Of a stretch of DNA of 64,000 nucleotides, positions 51,055-60,090 are shown one piece after another. The notes under the pieces were generated by a model that was not told where the DNA came from, searched no databases, and was given only the letters and a program-made list of their open reading frames with translations. The position numbers and the translations under genes were made by a program. The DNA comes from Ectopseudomonas alcaliphila (GTDB taxonomy: Bacteria; Pseudomonadota; Gammaproteobacteria; Pseudomonadales; Pseudomonadaceae): positions 496,001-560,000 of the forward strand of contig NZ_FNAE01000001.1 of NCBI RefSeq assembly GCF_900101755.1, in the 5' to 3' direction. Positions within the stretch are counted from its first letter, which is position 1. Each line of letters begins with the position of its first letter.

Positions 51055-51927
51055 ATGAAAAAAACCATTGCGCTACTGGTACTAACCACCGCCATAACTG
51101 GATGCCAAAGCAGCAAACCTGGCAGCATGGACGAAGAGTCTCTTACTGCACTTCGCTGCTGGCACTTTAGAGATCAGAACCCCATCACCAAGGAACACGT
51201 TGCCTATGTCCGCAAGCAAAGCAAGCGCGGTAATCTCGCATGCAAGACGATCCTTGGGCATATGTATGAGCGTGGGCTGGGAATGCCAGTGGACATTCCA
51301 AAAGCCAAAGCAATTTACCAAGCCCTGGCAGACGCAGATGAGTCGGCCTATTTAGAACTTGGGCGCTTGGCAGAAGAAGGCATTGGCGAGCCGGTTGATT
51401 ATGTGAAAGCAAGAGAGTTCTATGAACGGGCAGCAAAAAAAGGAAACAATACAGCTGCGACCAAACTGGCCGTACTCATGGAACAAGGAAAAGGAGGCCC
51501 CCGCGACCTTGATGGCGCACTCATCATTTATATAGCGTCACCACACCCCTATAAAGCCGACATATTGAACAGCATACAGCGCCTACGCACGCAAGGCCTG
51601 AAACTCAATACCGAAGAAAAAGAAAAGTATAATGGGAGCTGGGTGAAAAATTTTAGCTCCACATTAAGCAGCCATATACGCTACGCGCAAGCTAAGCTAT
51701 CAAGAGATATCAAAACCGGCAGCTCGCTCAATAGAGCGACGCTACAACTAAAATTCACGGCCAACTCTGACACCCCCGAGATTTCGATAATTGAAAGCTC
51801 CGGAGATGCAGCTATTGATCAAAGAATCCTAGACTCGATGAGTGGCTACAGGCTACGCAGCCATCCGATATTGCCTGAAAGCCAAAAAACCTGGACTATA
51901 AACCAATACTTCAACTTAAAAAAATAA
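51055..51927 (+). CDS. Sel1-repeat lipoprotein with TonB-C-like domain
   Basis: 290 residues from the ATG at 51055 (MKKTIALLVLTTAITGC; lipobox ITGC, Cys17). Sel1-like repeats follow (LACKTILGHMYERGLGMPVD; AYLELGRLAEEGIGEPVDYV; AATKLAVLMEQGKGGPRDLD). After a helical stretch the last 90 residues look like TonB C-terminal/energy-transducing domains (ATLQLKFTANSDTPEISIIE, SSGDAAIDQRILDSMSGYRL). The gene is clearly more AT-rich than hrpA and the MFS gene beside it, and its codon use differs, which suggests acquisition. The ribosome site is weak. Function unknown. Confidence 0.8.
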   Translation: MKKTIALLVLTTAITGCQSSKPGSMDEESLTALRCWHFRDQNPITKEHVAYVRKQSKRGNLACKTILGHMYERGLGMPVDIPKAKAIYQALADADESAYLELGRLAEEGIGEPVDYVKAREFYERAAKKGNNTAATKLAVLMEQGKGGPRDLDGALIIYIASPHPYKADILNSIQRLRTQGLKLNTEEKEKYNGSWVKNFSSTLSSHIRYAQAKLSRDIKTGSSLNRATLQLKFTANSDTPEISIIESSGDAAIDQRILDSMSGYRLRSHPILPESQKTWTINQYFNLKK

Positions 51928-51990
51928 AACAGATACAACAAACTTTCCTTTCTACTTAGAACTCATGCAACTCCACCTGCCAGAACAAAA

Positions 51991-52014
51991 GGCGTACTAC
52001 TTCGCGAGTACGCC
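51991..52014 (-). terminator. Intrinsic terminator of the MFS gene
   Basis: GGCGTACT and AGTACGCC pair around ACTTCGCG; read on the minus strand the stem is followed by TTTTGTTC. It lies 59 bases past the stop of the minus-strand MFS gene at 52073 and also 64 bases past the Sel1 gene. Confidence 0.65.
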
Positions 52015-52072
52015 CTACAACGCTGCGTCTGCGAAAAAAGGGGACAGATTTATGAAATCGACTCCTCTCTCG

Positions 52073-53239
52073 TTAGACCACCGCAGCCGCCACCGCCCTG
52101 GCACGCCAGGCAAACCCCAGTACCATCAGCAGTCCCAGCCCGGCCATCGCTGCACCGGCCAGTGAAATCGCCGGATAGCCCAGCCCGGCGTTGATCACCG
52201 CGCCGCCCAGTGCCGCGCCAATCGCGTTACCGAGGTTGAAGGCGCCGATATTCACCGCCGAGGCCAGGTTGGGTGCTTCCTTGGCGGCTTCCATCACGCG
52301 CATCTGCAGCGGCGGCACGATGGCGAAGCTGGCGATACCCCAGATCAGGATGGCCACAGCGGCTGGCAGCGGCCAGCGCATCAATACGGTGAAGGCGAGC
52401 AAGACCAGGATCAGCGCACTCAGCGAGACGATCAGGGTGCGGTCGACGGAGCGATCCGCTGCCTTGCCGCCCCATATGTTGCCCAGCGTCAGGCCGATGC
52501 CGTACAGCACCAGCATGGCGGTGATAAAGGCCGTGGACGCCTGAGTCTCGCTGCTGAGGAACGGTGCGATATAGGTGAACACGGTGAACATCGCGCTGGA
52601 ACCGATCACAGTCAGGGCCAGTGCTGCCAGCACCGGGCCACGGCCCAGCACACGGATTTCTGCCAGCACGCCGTCGCTCTTCGGCAACGGCACGTTGGGC
52701 AGCGCGAACCACAGCGCAAGCATGGCCAATACGCCCAGGCCAGTAATGCCCCAGAACGCGGTGCGCCAGCCAAACACTTCACCGAACCAGGCCGCCAGCG
52801 GCACGCCGCCGATGGTCGCCAGGGTCAGGCCCATGAACATCGCCGCCACCGCGCCGGCACGTTTGTCCGGCGCGACCACGCTGGCGGCAACAATGGAGCC
52901 GACGCCGAAGAACGCGCCATGATTCAGCGAGGTGACCACCCGGGCGATCAACAGGCTGGTGTAATCGGTGGCCAGGGCCGACATCAGGTTGCCCAGGGTG
53001 AAGATGGCCATCAGCCCGATCAGCAGGTAACGCCGGGGAATCCTGCCGGTGGTCAGGGTCATCAGTGGCGCGCCGAGCAGCACGCCCAGCGCATAGGCGC
53101 TGACCAGCAGGCCGGCGGCAGGAATGGAAACACCGAGATCGTCCGCGATACCCGGCAACATGCCCATGGGGGCGAACTCGGTAACGCCGATGCCGAAGGC
53201 ACCGATGGCGAGTGCAACAAGGGGTGGATTGATACGCAT
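52073..53239 (-). CDS. MFS transporter, DHA1 family (AraJ/NepI-like)
   Basis: 388 residues from the ATG at 53239, with GAGGAG eight bases upstream. Twelve membrane segments. ALAIGAFGIGVTEFAPMGML with PGIADDLGVSIPAAG is the subfamily signature; GRIPRRYLLIGLMAIFTLGN and TSLNHGAFFGVGSIVAASVV are further conserved loops. It resembles the MFS at 23281 in family but not closely. Drug, purine or sugar efflux is probable. It is divergent from the LysR gene, with a 95-base gap, its likely regulator. Confidence 0.9.
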   Translation of the reverse strand: MRINPPLVALAIGAFGIGVTEFAPMGMLPGIADDLGVSIPAAGLLVSAYALGVLLGAPLMTLTTGRIPRRYLLIGLMAIFTLGNLMSALATDYTSLLIARVVTSLNHGAFFGVGSIVAASVVAPDKRAGAVAAMFMGLTLATIGGVPLAAWFGEVFGWRTAFWGITGLGVLAMLALWFALPNVPLPKSDGVLAEIRVLGRGPVLAALALTVIGSSAMFTVFTYIAPFLSSETQASTAFITAMLVLYGIGLTLGNIWGGKAADRSVDRTLIVSLSALILVLLAFTVLMRWPLPAAVAILIWGIASFAIVPPLQMRVMEAAKEAPNLASAVNIGAFNLGNAIGAALGGAVINAGLGYPAISLAGAAMAGLGLLMVLGFAWRARAVAAAVV

Positions 53240-53334
53240 GGAAAGGCTCCTCATCTATGCCGCAGATGCTAGGATCCAAACCTTGACGGCGGTAGATGGC
53301 TTTTCTGGCAAACACCTTTGCTTACGGAGCACAA

Positions 53335-54228
53335 ATGGACTTCAACGGCAGATCAGGTGAAATGGTCGTGTTCGCCACCGTGGCGGAGCAAGGCAGCCTA
53401 TCGGCCGCCGCACGTGCATTGGGGCTGACCCCTTCGGCCGTCAGCCGGATCATCGCCCGCACCGAACAGCGCCTCGGCACCCGTCTGCTGCTGCGCACCA
53501 CCCGCGCGATCACCTTTACCGCCGAGGGCGAGGCGTATCTGCGCGGTGCCCGGCGCATCCTCGCCGATATGGCGGAAGTCGAGGAAGCCATCGCCGACCA
53601 GGGCGTGCCACGGGGTCGCTTGCGCGTCAGCGCCGCCCTCGGTCATGGCCGGCTGGCCATCGTGCCGCTGGTGGCCGCCTTCAGCGCGCGTTACCCGAAC
53701 ATCACCGTCGACCTCAGCCTGGGCGACGAGGTGGTCGACATTCTCGGCGGCCAGGCCGACGTGGCCGTGCGCTTCGGCCATCTCCCGGATAGCCCGTTGA
53801 CCGCCCGCAAAGTCGGCGAAACCGGCCAGGTGGTGGTGGCCTCCCCCGACTACCTGCAGCGCCACGGCACGCCACAGCAGCCGGAAGATCTGCTGCAGCA
53901 CAACTGCCTGCGCTTCAACTTCCGCCGCGCCGAACCCAACTGGCCGTTCATCCGCGATGGCCAAGGGTTCTCCCTGAAGGTCTGCGGCACTATCGAATGC
54001 AGCAGCGGCGAGGCGCTGGCGCAGTTCGCCCGGGTCGGCGCCGGCATCGCGCGCATCGGCGAATTCAGTGTGGCCGAAGACCTGCAGCGCGGCGATCTGG
54101 TGCCGCTGCTGCAAACTTTCAATCCCGGTGATCGGGAGCCGATTCATGCGGTGTTCGTGGGCGGCTCGGCGATGCCGGCGCGGGTGCGGGTGTTCGTAGA
54201 TTTCCTGGTGGAACATCACCGGATGTGA
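53335..54228 (+). CDS. LysR family transcriptional regulator
   Basis: 297 residues from the ATG at 53335 (MDFNGRSGEMVVFATVAEQG). The HTH is SLSAAARALGLTPSAVSRII followed by ARTEQRLGTRLLLRTTRAIT. The effector domain (GRLRVSAALGHGRLAIVPLV, QADVAVRFGHLPDSPLTARK) is of the PBP2_CrgA-like group. The divergent MFS gene is the natural target, as in many LysR/MFS pairs of Pseudomonas. Confidence 0.92.
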   Translation: MDFNGRSGEMVVFATVAEQGSLSAAARALGLTPSAVSRIIARTEQRLGTRLLLRTTRAITFTAEGEAYLRGARRILADMAEVEEAIADQGVPRGRLRVSAALGHGRLAIVPLVAAFSARYPNITVDLSLGDEVVDILGGQADVAVRFGHLPDSPLTARKVGETGQVVVASPDYLQRHGTPQQPEDLLQHNCLRFNFRRAEPNWPFIRDGQGFSLKVCGTIECSSGEALAQFARVGAGIARIGEFSVAEDLQRGDLVPLLQTFNPGDREPIHAVFVGGSAMPARVRVFVDFLVEHHRM

Positions 54229-54273
54229 GCAGCGGCGATTGCCAGAACTGGAGGCGACCCTACTACCGAGGCA

Positions 54274-54990
54274 CTAGCGCCCGGTGAACCCGTTCGCGGT
54301 CACTTCATAAGCACGCATGTCATTGCGGGTGATCGCCTTCAAGTCGCTCCTGACCGCATCGGCTAGGTCCTGTGTCGACCGAGATGACAATGAACGTACG
54401 CGTGCCTCCTCCAGCCACAACGCGGTTATTATCAAGCGTATCTCGGACTCCTGCTGCAGCTCAGGCCCACTCTTGCGAGCCAAAGGGGACCGCTGCAGCC
54501 CGCCAGCGGTCTGCCGGAAAATGGCTGCTGTCTGCTCCTCCGACAACGAGCGCCCGTTAGCAAGCTCCCAACCGACGGCCAGGAACAGCGCCGTAGCGCC
54601 ACTGAGAGAATCCTCCGGTAGGCCGCGTTTCTTCAGCTCTTGGCGATAAATGGCGCGAGTGCCTGCCGTTCTTACCAGAGATGACGGGTCCTCCATCTGG
54701 AATTGCACCGTGACCATCTCGGACAAGCGCTGTGCGACACCCTCCTCGATCTGGCGGCTCAACTCACCCGAGCGCTCAAAGGACAGCGCGGCAGCATCTT
54801 CCGGTCGAGCCCGCGCAGAGGTTTCAGCCTCCTCATCATCAGCGCTCTGACCTGCTGCCTCCTGCGCATTCCGGAGAGCAGACTGGCCCAGAATACCGTT
54901 GCCCCAGATGCCGATATTGACCTGTGCCGAGGCAGAGCCGACCAGAAACATAGCGCCCAAGGCGATGGCATGGATGCGTAAAAGATGCAT
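54274..54990 (-). CDS. Secreted hypothetical protein (DUF6683-like)
   Basis: 238 residues with a signal peptide (IHAIALGAMFLVGSASA). An acidic, low-complexity linker (AGQSADDEEAETSARARPED) precedes a helical domain of about 170 residues (RAIYRQELKKRGLPEDSLSG, ATALFLAVGWELANGRSLSE, QTAAIFRQTAGGLQRSPLAR). This resembles DUF6683-type secreted proteins, an assignment of moderate confidence. Function unknown. The gene is alone on its strand, between LysR and AraC genes. Confidence 0.7.
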   Translation of the reverse strand: MHLLRIHAIALGAMFLVGSASAQVNIGIWGNGILGQSALRNAQEAAGQSADDEEAETSARARPEDAAALSFERSGELSRQIEEGVAQRLSEMVTVQFQMEDPSSLVRTAGTRAIYRQELKKRGLPEDSLSGATALFLAVGWELANGRSLSEEQTAAIFRQTAGGLQRSPLARKSGPELQQESEIRLIITALWLEEARVRSLSSRSTQDLADAVRSDLKAITRNDMRAYEVTANGFTGR

Positions 54991-55331
54991 GGCATTTTTC
55001 CATTAGCTTCGTCGTCAAGAACTGAGCGACCGATCCCAGCCGCCAACAAAAAAGGGGGAAGAGTGTTGAATCAGACCAGCCGCACCGAAGATAAATCCGC
55101 CGTCTTTTCTTCGTTGAACGCGTAAGTTGGATCGAAACGCCGACCGCCCGTGGCGTCAGCGAACAGCTCACCACACGGGCAGTTGCGCGCTGTGCCGTGA
55201 CGCAGAGCGTCACAGGCTTGCTCCCATGCGAGAACCATCGAAGAGCCAGACATGCGTAGGCATACCCCCTAGTATTGGCAGATCTTTAAGTGCATACCTG
55301 CCAGTAACGTGCATGACCGAGAGCAGCCCTC
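54991..55331. other. 341-base divergent intergenic region
   Basis: Separates the secreted protein gene and the AraC gene. Short open frames here have no family resemblance and no REP, attC-like or clear inverted repeat stands out. I see only presumptive promoters. Confidence 0.5.
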
Positions 55332-56156
55332 ATGGATAGCAAAACGAACCAACCCACCTCCAGTGATTGGGTCGTGCGAAGCGCTCTACCCAGCGGGGTG
55401 GAACGTATCGAGGCGTGGTTTGCTGGCCATGGCTATGACCCACATCGTCACGACACTTACTCGATCGGACGAACCCTCGCAGGGGTGCAGAGCTTTAACT
55501 ACAAAGGTTCTCTGTGTCACGGAGTCCCTGGAAATACGCTTGTGCTGCACCCTGACGAACTGCATGACGGCATGGCCGGCACCAATGCCGGTTTCCGCTA
55601 CCGTATGGCGTATGTCGACCCGGCACTTATCCAGAACATTCTGGGCGGACAACCCCTGCCCTTCATATCCGGGGGGCTCTCGAACGATCCACGCCTGTAC
55701 CGTGCCAGTGAAGCATTCGTGCAAGCGCTGGATCACCCGCTGGAAATGCTGGAAGAGCAGGACGCCCTGTATGACCTTGCGATGGCATTGCACGCAGTCG
55801 CAGGCAAGCCACGTGGCCGCAAGCGTCTGGATTACCGTGCGGCCGAGCGCGCACGGGCATTCATCATGGAGCACCTGCACTCCGGCATTACCTTGGAAAT
55901 GCTCGAGCAAGCCAGCGGACGCGAACGCTGGAGCCTATCGCGTGACTTCCGCACCCTCTACGGCACCAGCCCATACCGATTTGTCACCCTACGCCGCCTG
56001 GATTGCTTTCGACGGCTTGCTCTGAATGGTTTCACCTTGGTAGACGCGTCCCTTGCTGCTGGTTTTCACGACCAAAGCCATATGACCCGGCATTTCACAC
56101 GCAGCTATGGCGTATCGCCCTTACGCTGGCTGGCGCGCCTGCGTCCTGCATGCTGA
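55332..56156 (+). CDS. AraC family transcriptional regulator
   Basis: 274 residues. The N-terminal AraC_binding cupin (about 15-150: HGYDPHRHDTYSIGRTLAGV, HGVPGNTLVLHPDELHDGMA) keeps the His residues usual for this domain. The C-terminal HTH_18 spans about 170-270 (LEMLEQASGRERWSLSRDFR, LDCFRRLALNGFTLVDASLA, AAGFHDQSHMTRHFTRSYGV) with the closing SPLRWLARLR. It lies 72 bases upstream of the cupin gene in the same direction, which it may control. Confidence 0.92.
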   Translation: MDSKTNQPTSSDWVVRSALPSGVERIEAWFAGHGYDPHRHDTYSIGRTLAGVQSFNYKGSLCHGVPGNTLVLHPDELHDGMAGTNAGFRYRMAYVDPALIQNILGGQPLPFISGGLSNDPRLYRASEAFVQALDHPLEMLEEQDALYDLAMALHAVAGKPRGRKRLDYRAAERARAFIMEHLHSGITLEMLEQASGRERWSLSRDFRTLYGTSPYRFVTLRRLDCFRRLALNGFTLVDASLAAGFHDQSHMTRHFTRSYGVSPLRWLARLRPAC

Positions 56157-56228
56157 CTTGCAGGATCTTACAAGAGGGATGCTTTTCGCCTCGCTAGGCT
56201 GACGACTCCCATTACAAGAGGATCCGTC

Positions 56229-56615
56229 ATGCCTCATTCCCGTCACCCACAAACCACCCTCCCAGTCGACCTCAAGCAAAAGGCCTCGCTGATCGAGCAG
56301 CAATGGAGCCCAAGGGTCGTCGCCGAAATGAACGACTACCAGTTCAAGGTGGTGCGAATAGAAGGCGAATTCATCTGGCACTCGCACCCGGAAACTGACG
56401 AGGCGTTTCTGGTACTGGAGGGTGTCTTGCGCATTGACCTGCCGGAGGGCTGCGTCCATGTGAAACCTGGGGAGCTATACGTCGTGCCACGGGGTGTTGA
56501 ACACCGTACAGCAGCGCAAGGAGAGGCGAAACTGATGATGATCGAACCTCGAGGGATCCTGAATACGGGGCACGAAGGAGGTGATCTAACCGCGCTGAAC
56601 GATATATGGATCTGA
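56229..56615 (+). CDS. Cupin domain protein
   Basis: 128 residues, single cupin. Motif 1 is FIWHSHPETDEAFLVLEGVL (two His and a Glu in the metal-binding positions) and motif 2 is VKPGELYVVPRGVEHRTAAQ (third His). It therefore probably binds a divalent metal. Small stand-alone cupins of this type are dioxygenases, isomerases or sugar-binding proteins; nothing here decides which. Located after the AraC gene, with a GAGGATC ribosome site. Confidence 0.88.
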   Translation: MPHSRHPQTTLPVDLKQKASLIEQQWSPRVVAEMNDYQFKVVRIEGEFIWHSHPETDEAFLVLEGVLRIDLPEGCVHVKPGELYVVPRGVEHRTAAQGEAKLMMIEPRGILNTGHEGGDLTALNDIWI

Positions 56616-56638
56616 CTCGGTGGTGCCAAGTCTAACGC

Positions 56639-56730
56639 CAGCAAGTAGCCCGGACATCCACTGCAACGGCTGATGAAAAAAGCGCCATCCACTTTACGGT
56701 GAAACCGAGGCGTAGGGTGGACAACGCGCA
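56639..56730. repeat. Third copy of the cassette-flank repeat
   Basis: CAGCAAGTAGCCCGGACATC, then a diverged TGATGAAAAAAGCGCCATCC, similar to 8393-8470 and 4597-4650. It occupies part of the 313-base gap 56616-56928. GTAGGGTGGACAACGCGCAG and GTCCACCGC follow, another REP form. No gene is visible in the gap. Confidence 0.6.
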
Positions 56731-56928
56731 GCTTGTCCACCGCTGCTTCAAGCACCATCGATACTCGAAATATGCTGCTCCGCCCCAATGAAGCTTGAAG
56801 CAACAGCAGCCCAGGCCAGATGAACTGCCCCGGATTTCGCTGTGCTCAACCCAGGCTACATATTAATAATCGGACACCCCTCGCGAACTGCGTCCAGAGT
56901 GTCTTTCGTCTTCAGGCCGTGTACTGGG

Positions 56929-57240
56929 TCAACACTGATCCCAAATTTCGATGCCTAGCTCAGCATCAGGCGGACATGCGCTGATCCGCTCTTGGAGCAC
57001 TTCGGGCGTGAAGTAAAGCGCCGGGGACATTCTCCGGTTTGCTGGCAGCCTCGGCAGTATGTCGCTGGCCGCTCCCCTGTACAGGCTGGGGAAGTTGTCA
57101 GAGCGGGTCCGCGTCAGCTTCCCGGCTTCGGCCAGTTCATTGACCCACTGGGGCCACCGAGCCTCCCAGAGGGCTAGGGTGTTTTCTCCTCGAACCGACT
57201 CAACGTCGGGGTGCATATAGATCCGTATCTGAAAGCTCAT
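56929..57240 (-). CDS. Hypothetical small protein
   Basis: 103 residues (MSFQIRIYMHPDVESVRGEN ... LGIEIWDQC), soluble. A short beta start is followed by WEARWPQWVNELAEAGKLTR and a Tyr/Pro-rich part (SPALYFTPEVLQERISACPP). I do not recognise a family. It ends 14 bases upstream of the MarR stop region in the same direction, so it may be downstream of marR in one transcript. Confidence 0.6.
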   Translation of the reverse strand: MSFQIRIYMHPDVESVRGENTLALWEARWPQWVNELAEAGKLTRTRSDNFPSLYRGAASDILPRLPANRRMSPALYFTPEVLQERISACPPDAELGIEIWDQC

Positions 57241-57254
57241 TCAGCGCCCCCTTC

Positions 57255-57746
57255 TCACTCAGCCAACCCCGCCAACAACTTGCCATGCAATTCATGCAAC
57301 GTCCGCTGCTCGTCAGCGGTCAATCCTGAGAGCACGCGCTGCAGATTGGCCACATGGGCTTCGAGCATACCGTCGATCAGTTCGAAACCGGCCGAGGTCA
57401 GTGCCACCAGCACGCCACGGCGGTCGCTGGGGTGCTTACGCCGCTCGATCAGCCCGGCCTTTTCCAGACGGTCGATACGACTGGTCATGCCGCCCGAGGA
57501 AATCATCGCGCTCTCGTACAACACGGTGGGCATCAGCGCATAGGGCTCGCCCGAGCGACGCAAGGTAGCGAGCAGGTCGAACTCGCCGGCCTGCAGGCCA
57601 TGTTCGGCGAAGAACGGCAGCAGATGATCACGACTGATCAGCTGGCTGAGTTCGCCCAGACGGCCAATCACCGCCATGGCAAAAGCATCCAGATCGGGCC
57701 GCTGTTGCTGCCACTGCTGGGCAGCCAGTTGTGCACGGTCTTGCAT
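57255..57746 (-). CDS. MarR family transcriptional regulator
   Basis: 163 residues. The winged helix is visible: GLQAGEFDLLATLRRSGEPY, ALMPTVLYESAMISSGGMTS, RIDRLEKAGLIERRKHPSDR, RGVLVALTSAG. It belongs to the SlyA/HcpR-like branch beside EamA exporters. A palindrome (57760-57777) lies just upstream in the shared promoter with the exporter operon, and MarR probably represses both. Confidence 0.93.
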   Translation of the reverse strand: MQDRAQLAAQQWQQQRPDLDAFAMAVIGRLGELSQLISRDHLLPFFAEHGLQAGEFDLLATLRRSGEPYALMPTVLYESAMISSGGMTSRIDRLEKAGLIERRKHPSDRRGVLVALTSAGFELIDGMLEAHVANLQRVLSGLTADEQRTLHELHGKLLAGLAE

Positions 57747-57759
57747 ATCGTCCTCGATT

Positions 57760-57777
57760 TATCTTGCTATCAAGATA
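57760..57777. promoter_or_regulatory. Palindrome, probable MarR operator
   Basis: TATCTTGCTATCAAGATA: seven-base arms TATCTTG and CAAGATA are exactly complementary around CTAT. It lies 14 bases upstream of the marR ATG and 55 bases upstream of the EamA ATG. This is the usual size and position for a MarR operator. Confidence 0.7.
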
Positions 57778-57831
57778 CTTTTCAAAAAGAATGTTTGCAT
57801 CGTAACGCATTCACTTTCAGGAGACAGCTGC

Positions 57832-58734
57832 ATGCCCGGCTCCAATTTTCGTCCTGTTCTCGCCTTGTCATTATTGCTGGCCATCGGTGCATTGATGGGG
57901 CTGACCAGCAATCTGGTGAAGCTGGCCGGCAACTTCGGCTGGCCAGCCATGGCCTACCTGTTCTGGAGCCTGCTCGGCGGCGGTTTGCTGCTGTTGCTGT
58001 TCACCTGGATACGTGGCGAGCGCCCCGGCATCAGCCCAGGATTGCTGGGCTATTACCTGGCCTCGGGGCTGCTCAGTATCGCCGTACCGAACGGCTTGCT
58101 GTTCAGCTCGATTGGCCATGTCGGCGCCGGTTTCGCCTCGATGTGCCTGGCCTTTCCGCCGCTGATCACCTACCTGCTGGCCCTGGCCCTGCACATGGAA
58201 GGGTTGAGCCGCATTCGCCTGTTGGGCATCTGTATCGGGCTGGCCGGCAGCCTGTTGCTGGCGCTGGGCAAGCTCAATGCCGGTGACAGCCCAATCCTGT
58301 GGGTACTGGCGGCGCTCTGCGTGCCGGTGTTCCTGGCGCTGGGCAATATCTACCGCGCGCGCTACTGGCCGGCTGGCGCCAGCCCGCTCTCCCTGGCCCC
58401 CGGCATGCTGCTCGGCGGCGCCCTGCTGCTGGTACCGCTGGGCCTGTTCGGCGTCGACCTCGCACCACGTCTGGAAACCCCGGCAGCAGCCGGCCTGCTG
58501 GCCGTGCAGATGCTGCTGTTCGCGGCGGTCTATGCGCTGTTCTTCATCCTGCAGAACCTGGCCGGTACGGTGTTTCTCAGCCAGATCGGCTCGGTGGCGG
58601 CGATCACCGGCGCTGCCATTGCCATTGGCCTGCTCGGCGAACAGGGCAGCCTGAGCATGCTGCTGGCCGCGCTGTGCATCGTCATCGGCGTGCTGCTGGT
58701 GGCCTGGCGTGGAACGAAGGAGGCACAAGCATGA
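57832..58734 (+). CDS. EamA/DMT family transporter
   Basis: 300 residues from the ATG at 57832, with CAGGAG upstream. Ten membrane segments in two EamA halves (LALSLLLAIGALMGLTSNLV ... FASMCLAFPPLITYLLALAL; ILWVLAALCVPVFLALGNIY ... ITGAAIAIGLLGEQGSLSML). Such proteins export amino acids or metabolites. It is divergent from marR and overlaps the MFS start (ATGA), giving an exporter pair under MarR control. Confidence 0.9.
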   Translation: MPGSNFRPVLALSLLLAIGALMGLTSNLVKLAGNFGWPAMAYLFWSLLGGGLLLLLFTWIRGERPGISPGLLGYYLASGLLSIAVPNGLLFSSIGHVGAGFASMCLAFPPLITYLLALALHMEGLSRIRLLGICIGLAGSLLLALGKLNAGDSPILWVLAALCVPVFLALGNIYRARYWPAGASPLSLAPGMLLGGALLLVPLGLFGVDLAPRLETPAAAGLLAVQMLLFAAVYALFFILQNLAGTVFLSQIGSVAAITGAAIAIGLLGEQGSLSMLLAALCIVIGVLLVAWRGTKEAQA

Positions 58735-59906
58735 AGCGCCAGACCTTGCTGCTCATCGCCATCGTCCTGCTCGGCCTGAATCTGCGCCCGGTGCTGGCTG
58801 CCATCGGCCCGTTGCTCGACCGTATCCAGCTCGATACCGGCCTGGATCATGTCGGTGCCAGCCTGCTGACCAGTCTGCCTGTGGTGATCATGGGCCTTGG
58901 CGCTCTGGCCGCCGGCCTGCTGCGCAAACGCTTGGGTGAACGCAACGGGATTCTCTTCGGCGTACTGCTGATCGCCCTCGCCTGCCTGGTGCGCGGCTTA
59001 CTGCCTGACTCCAGCACCCTGATCATCACCGCATTGCTGGCTGGCGCGGGAATCGCGTTCGTGCAGGCGCTTTTGCCGGGCCTGATCAAGTCGCGCTTCC
59101 CCACTGACAGCGGCCGCCTGATCGGTTTCTACAGCTGCGCGATCATGGGTGGCGCCGCATTCGGCGCGGCGCTGACGCCCTGGTTGGCGCAGTCGATAGG
59201 CTGGTCGTGGGCGCTGGCGAGTTGGGCACTGCCCGCTCTGCTCGCTGCTGCCTACTGGCGCCGCGCAGCGCCGCATGAAGCCTTGGCGCAAGCAGACAAC
59301 GTAGCGCACCTGGACGTCTGGCGCTCACCGAGGGCCTGGCTGTTGATGAGCTTCTTCGGCATCGGCACCGCCGGCTACACACTGGTGCTGGCCTGGCTGC
59401 CGCCTTACTACACCTCGCTGGGTTGGAGCGCGCAGTACAGCGGCCTGCTGCTGGCTGCGCTGACGCTCTGCGAAGTAGTCGCCGGCCTGCTGGCATCGAG
59501 CCTGCTGCCACGCTACCCGGATCGACGTGTGTTACTGGCGGTGGTCTTGCTGGCACTGCTGGCCGGGCTGCTTGGCCTGATGCTGGCACCGCTGCAACTG
59601 GTGGTGCCGATCTGCATGCTGCTGGGCGTGGGCATCGGTGCGCTGTTCCCGCTTTCGCTGGTGGTGGCCCAGGATCACCTGGACGACCCACGCCAGACCG
59701 GCGATCTGCTGGCGTTCGTGCAAGGCGGCGGCTATCTGATCGCCGCCACCGCGCCGCTGCTGGCTGGCCTGCTACGCCAGTACACCGATAACCTGCGCCT
59801 GAGCTGGATGGCGATGGCCGCTGCCACGCTTGTGTTGATGCTCATGGCGTCCCGCTTCACCCCTGACAGCGGGCAGTTCCGCACCCGCCCTCTGCGCGTC
59901 GCGTAG
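58731..59906 (+). CDS. MFS transporter, CynX/NimT family
   Basis: 391 residues from the ATG at 58731, overlapping the EamA stop by 4 bases, with AAGGAGG upstream. About twelve membrane segments. LLIAIVLLGLNLRPVLAAIG is the CynX/NimT signature at TM1, followed by GLDHVGASLLTSLPVVIMGL and RFPTDSGRLIGFYSCAIMGG. Members transport cyanate or nitroimidazoles, but the substrate is not predictable. It is co-transcribed with the EamA gene. Confidence 0.92.
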   Translation: MKRQTLLLIAIVLLGLNLRPVLAAIGPLLDRIQLDTGLDHVGASLLTSLPVVIMGLGALAAGLLRKRLGERNGILFGVLLIALACLVRGLLPDSSTLIITALLAGAGIAFVQALLPGLIKSRFPTDSGRLIGFYSCAIMGGAAFGAALTPWLAQSIGWSWALASWALPALLAAAYWRRAAPHEALAQADNVAHLDVWRSPRAWLLMSFFGIGTAGYTLVLAWLPPYYTSLGWSAQYSGLLLAALTLCEVVAGLLASSLLPRYPDRRVLLAVVLLALLAGLLGLMLAPLQLVVPICMLLGVGIGALFPLSLVVAQDHLDDPRQTGDLLAFVQGGGYLIAATAPLLAGLLRQYTDNLRLSWMAMAAATLVLMLMASRFTPDSGQFRTRPLRVA

Positions 59907-60090
59907 GATGGGTTCAGCGCTCAGGGTGGGTCGACACGCAGACCGCGCGTAGCGACAGCGAACAGTCCATCCAGGCCAAGGCCGAACTGCTTGACGACGA
60001 ATGCATGGACGCAGGAGGTGGAGCGGCGCAGGAAGCTAAAGCTGAGTACGCCCGCACCTAATACGCCTTACATTTACCTAGGTTAGAGGC

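Noticed and set aside
54839-55253. Short minus-strand open frames upstream of the DUF6683-like gene
   Set aside because: They overlap the real gene in other frames or end without any conserved feature.
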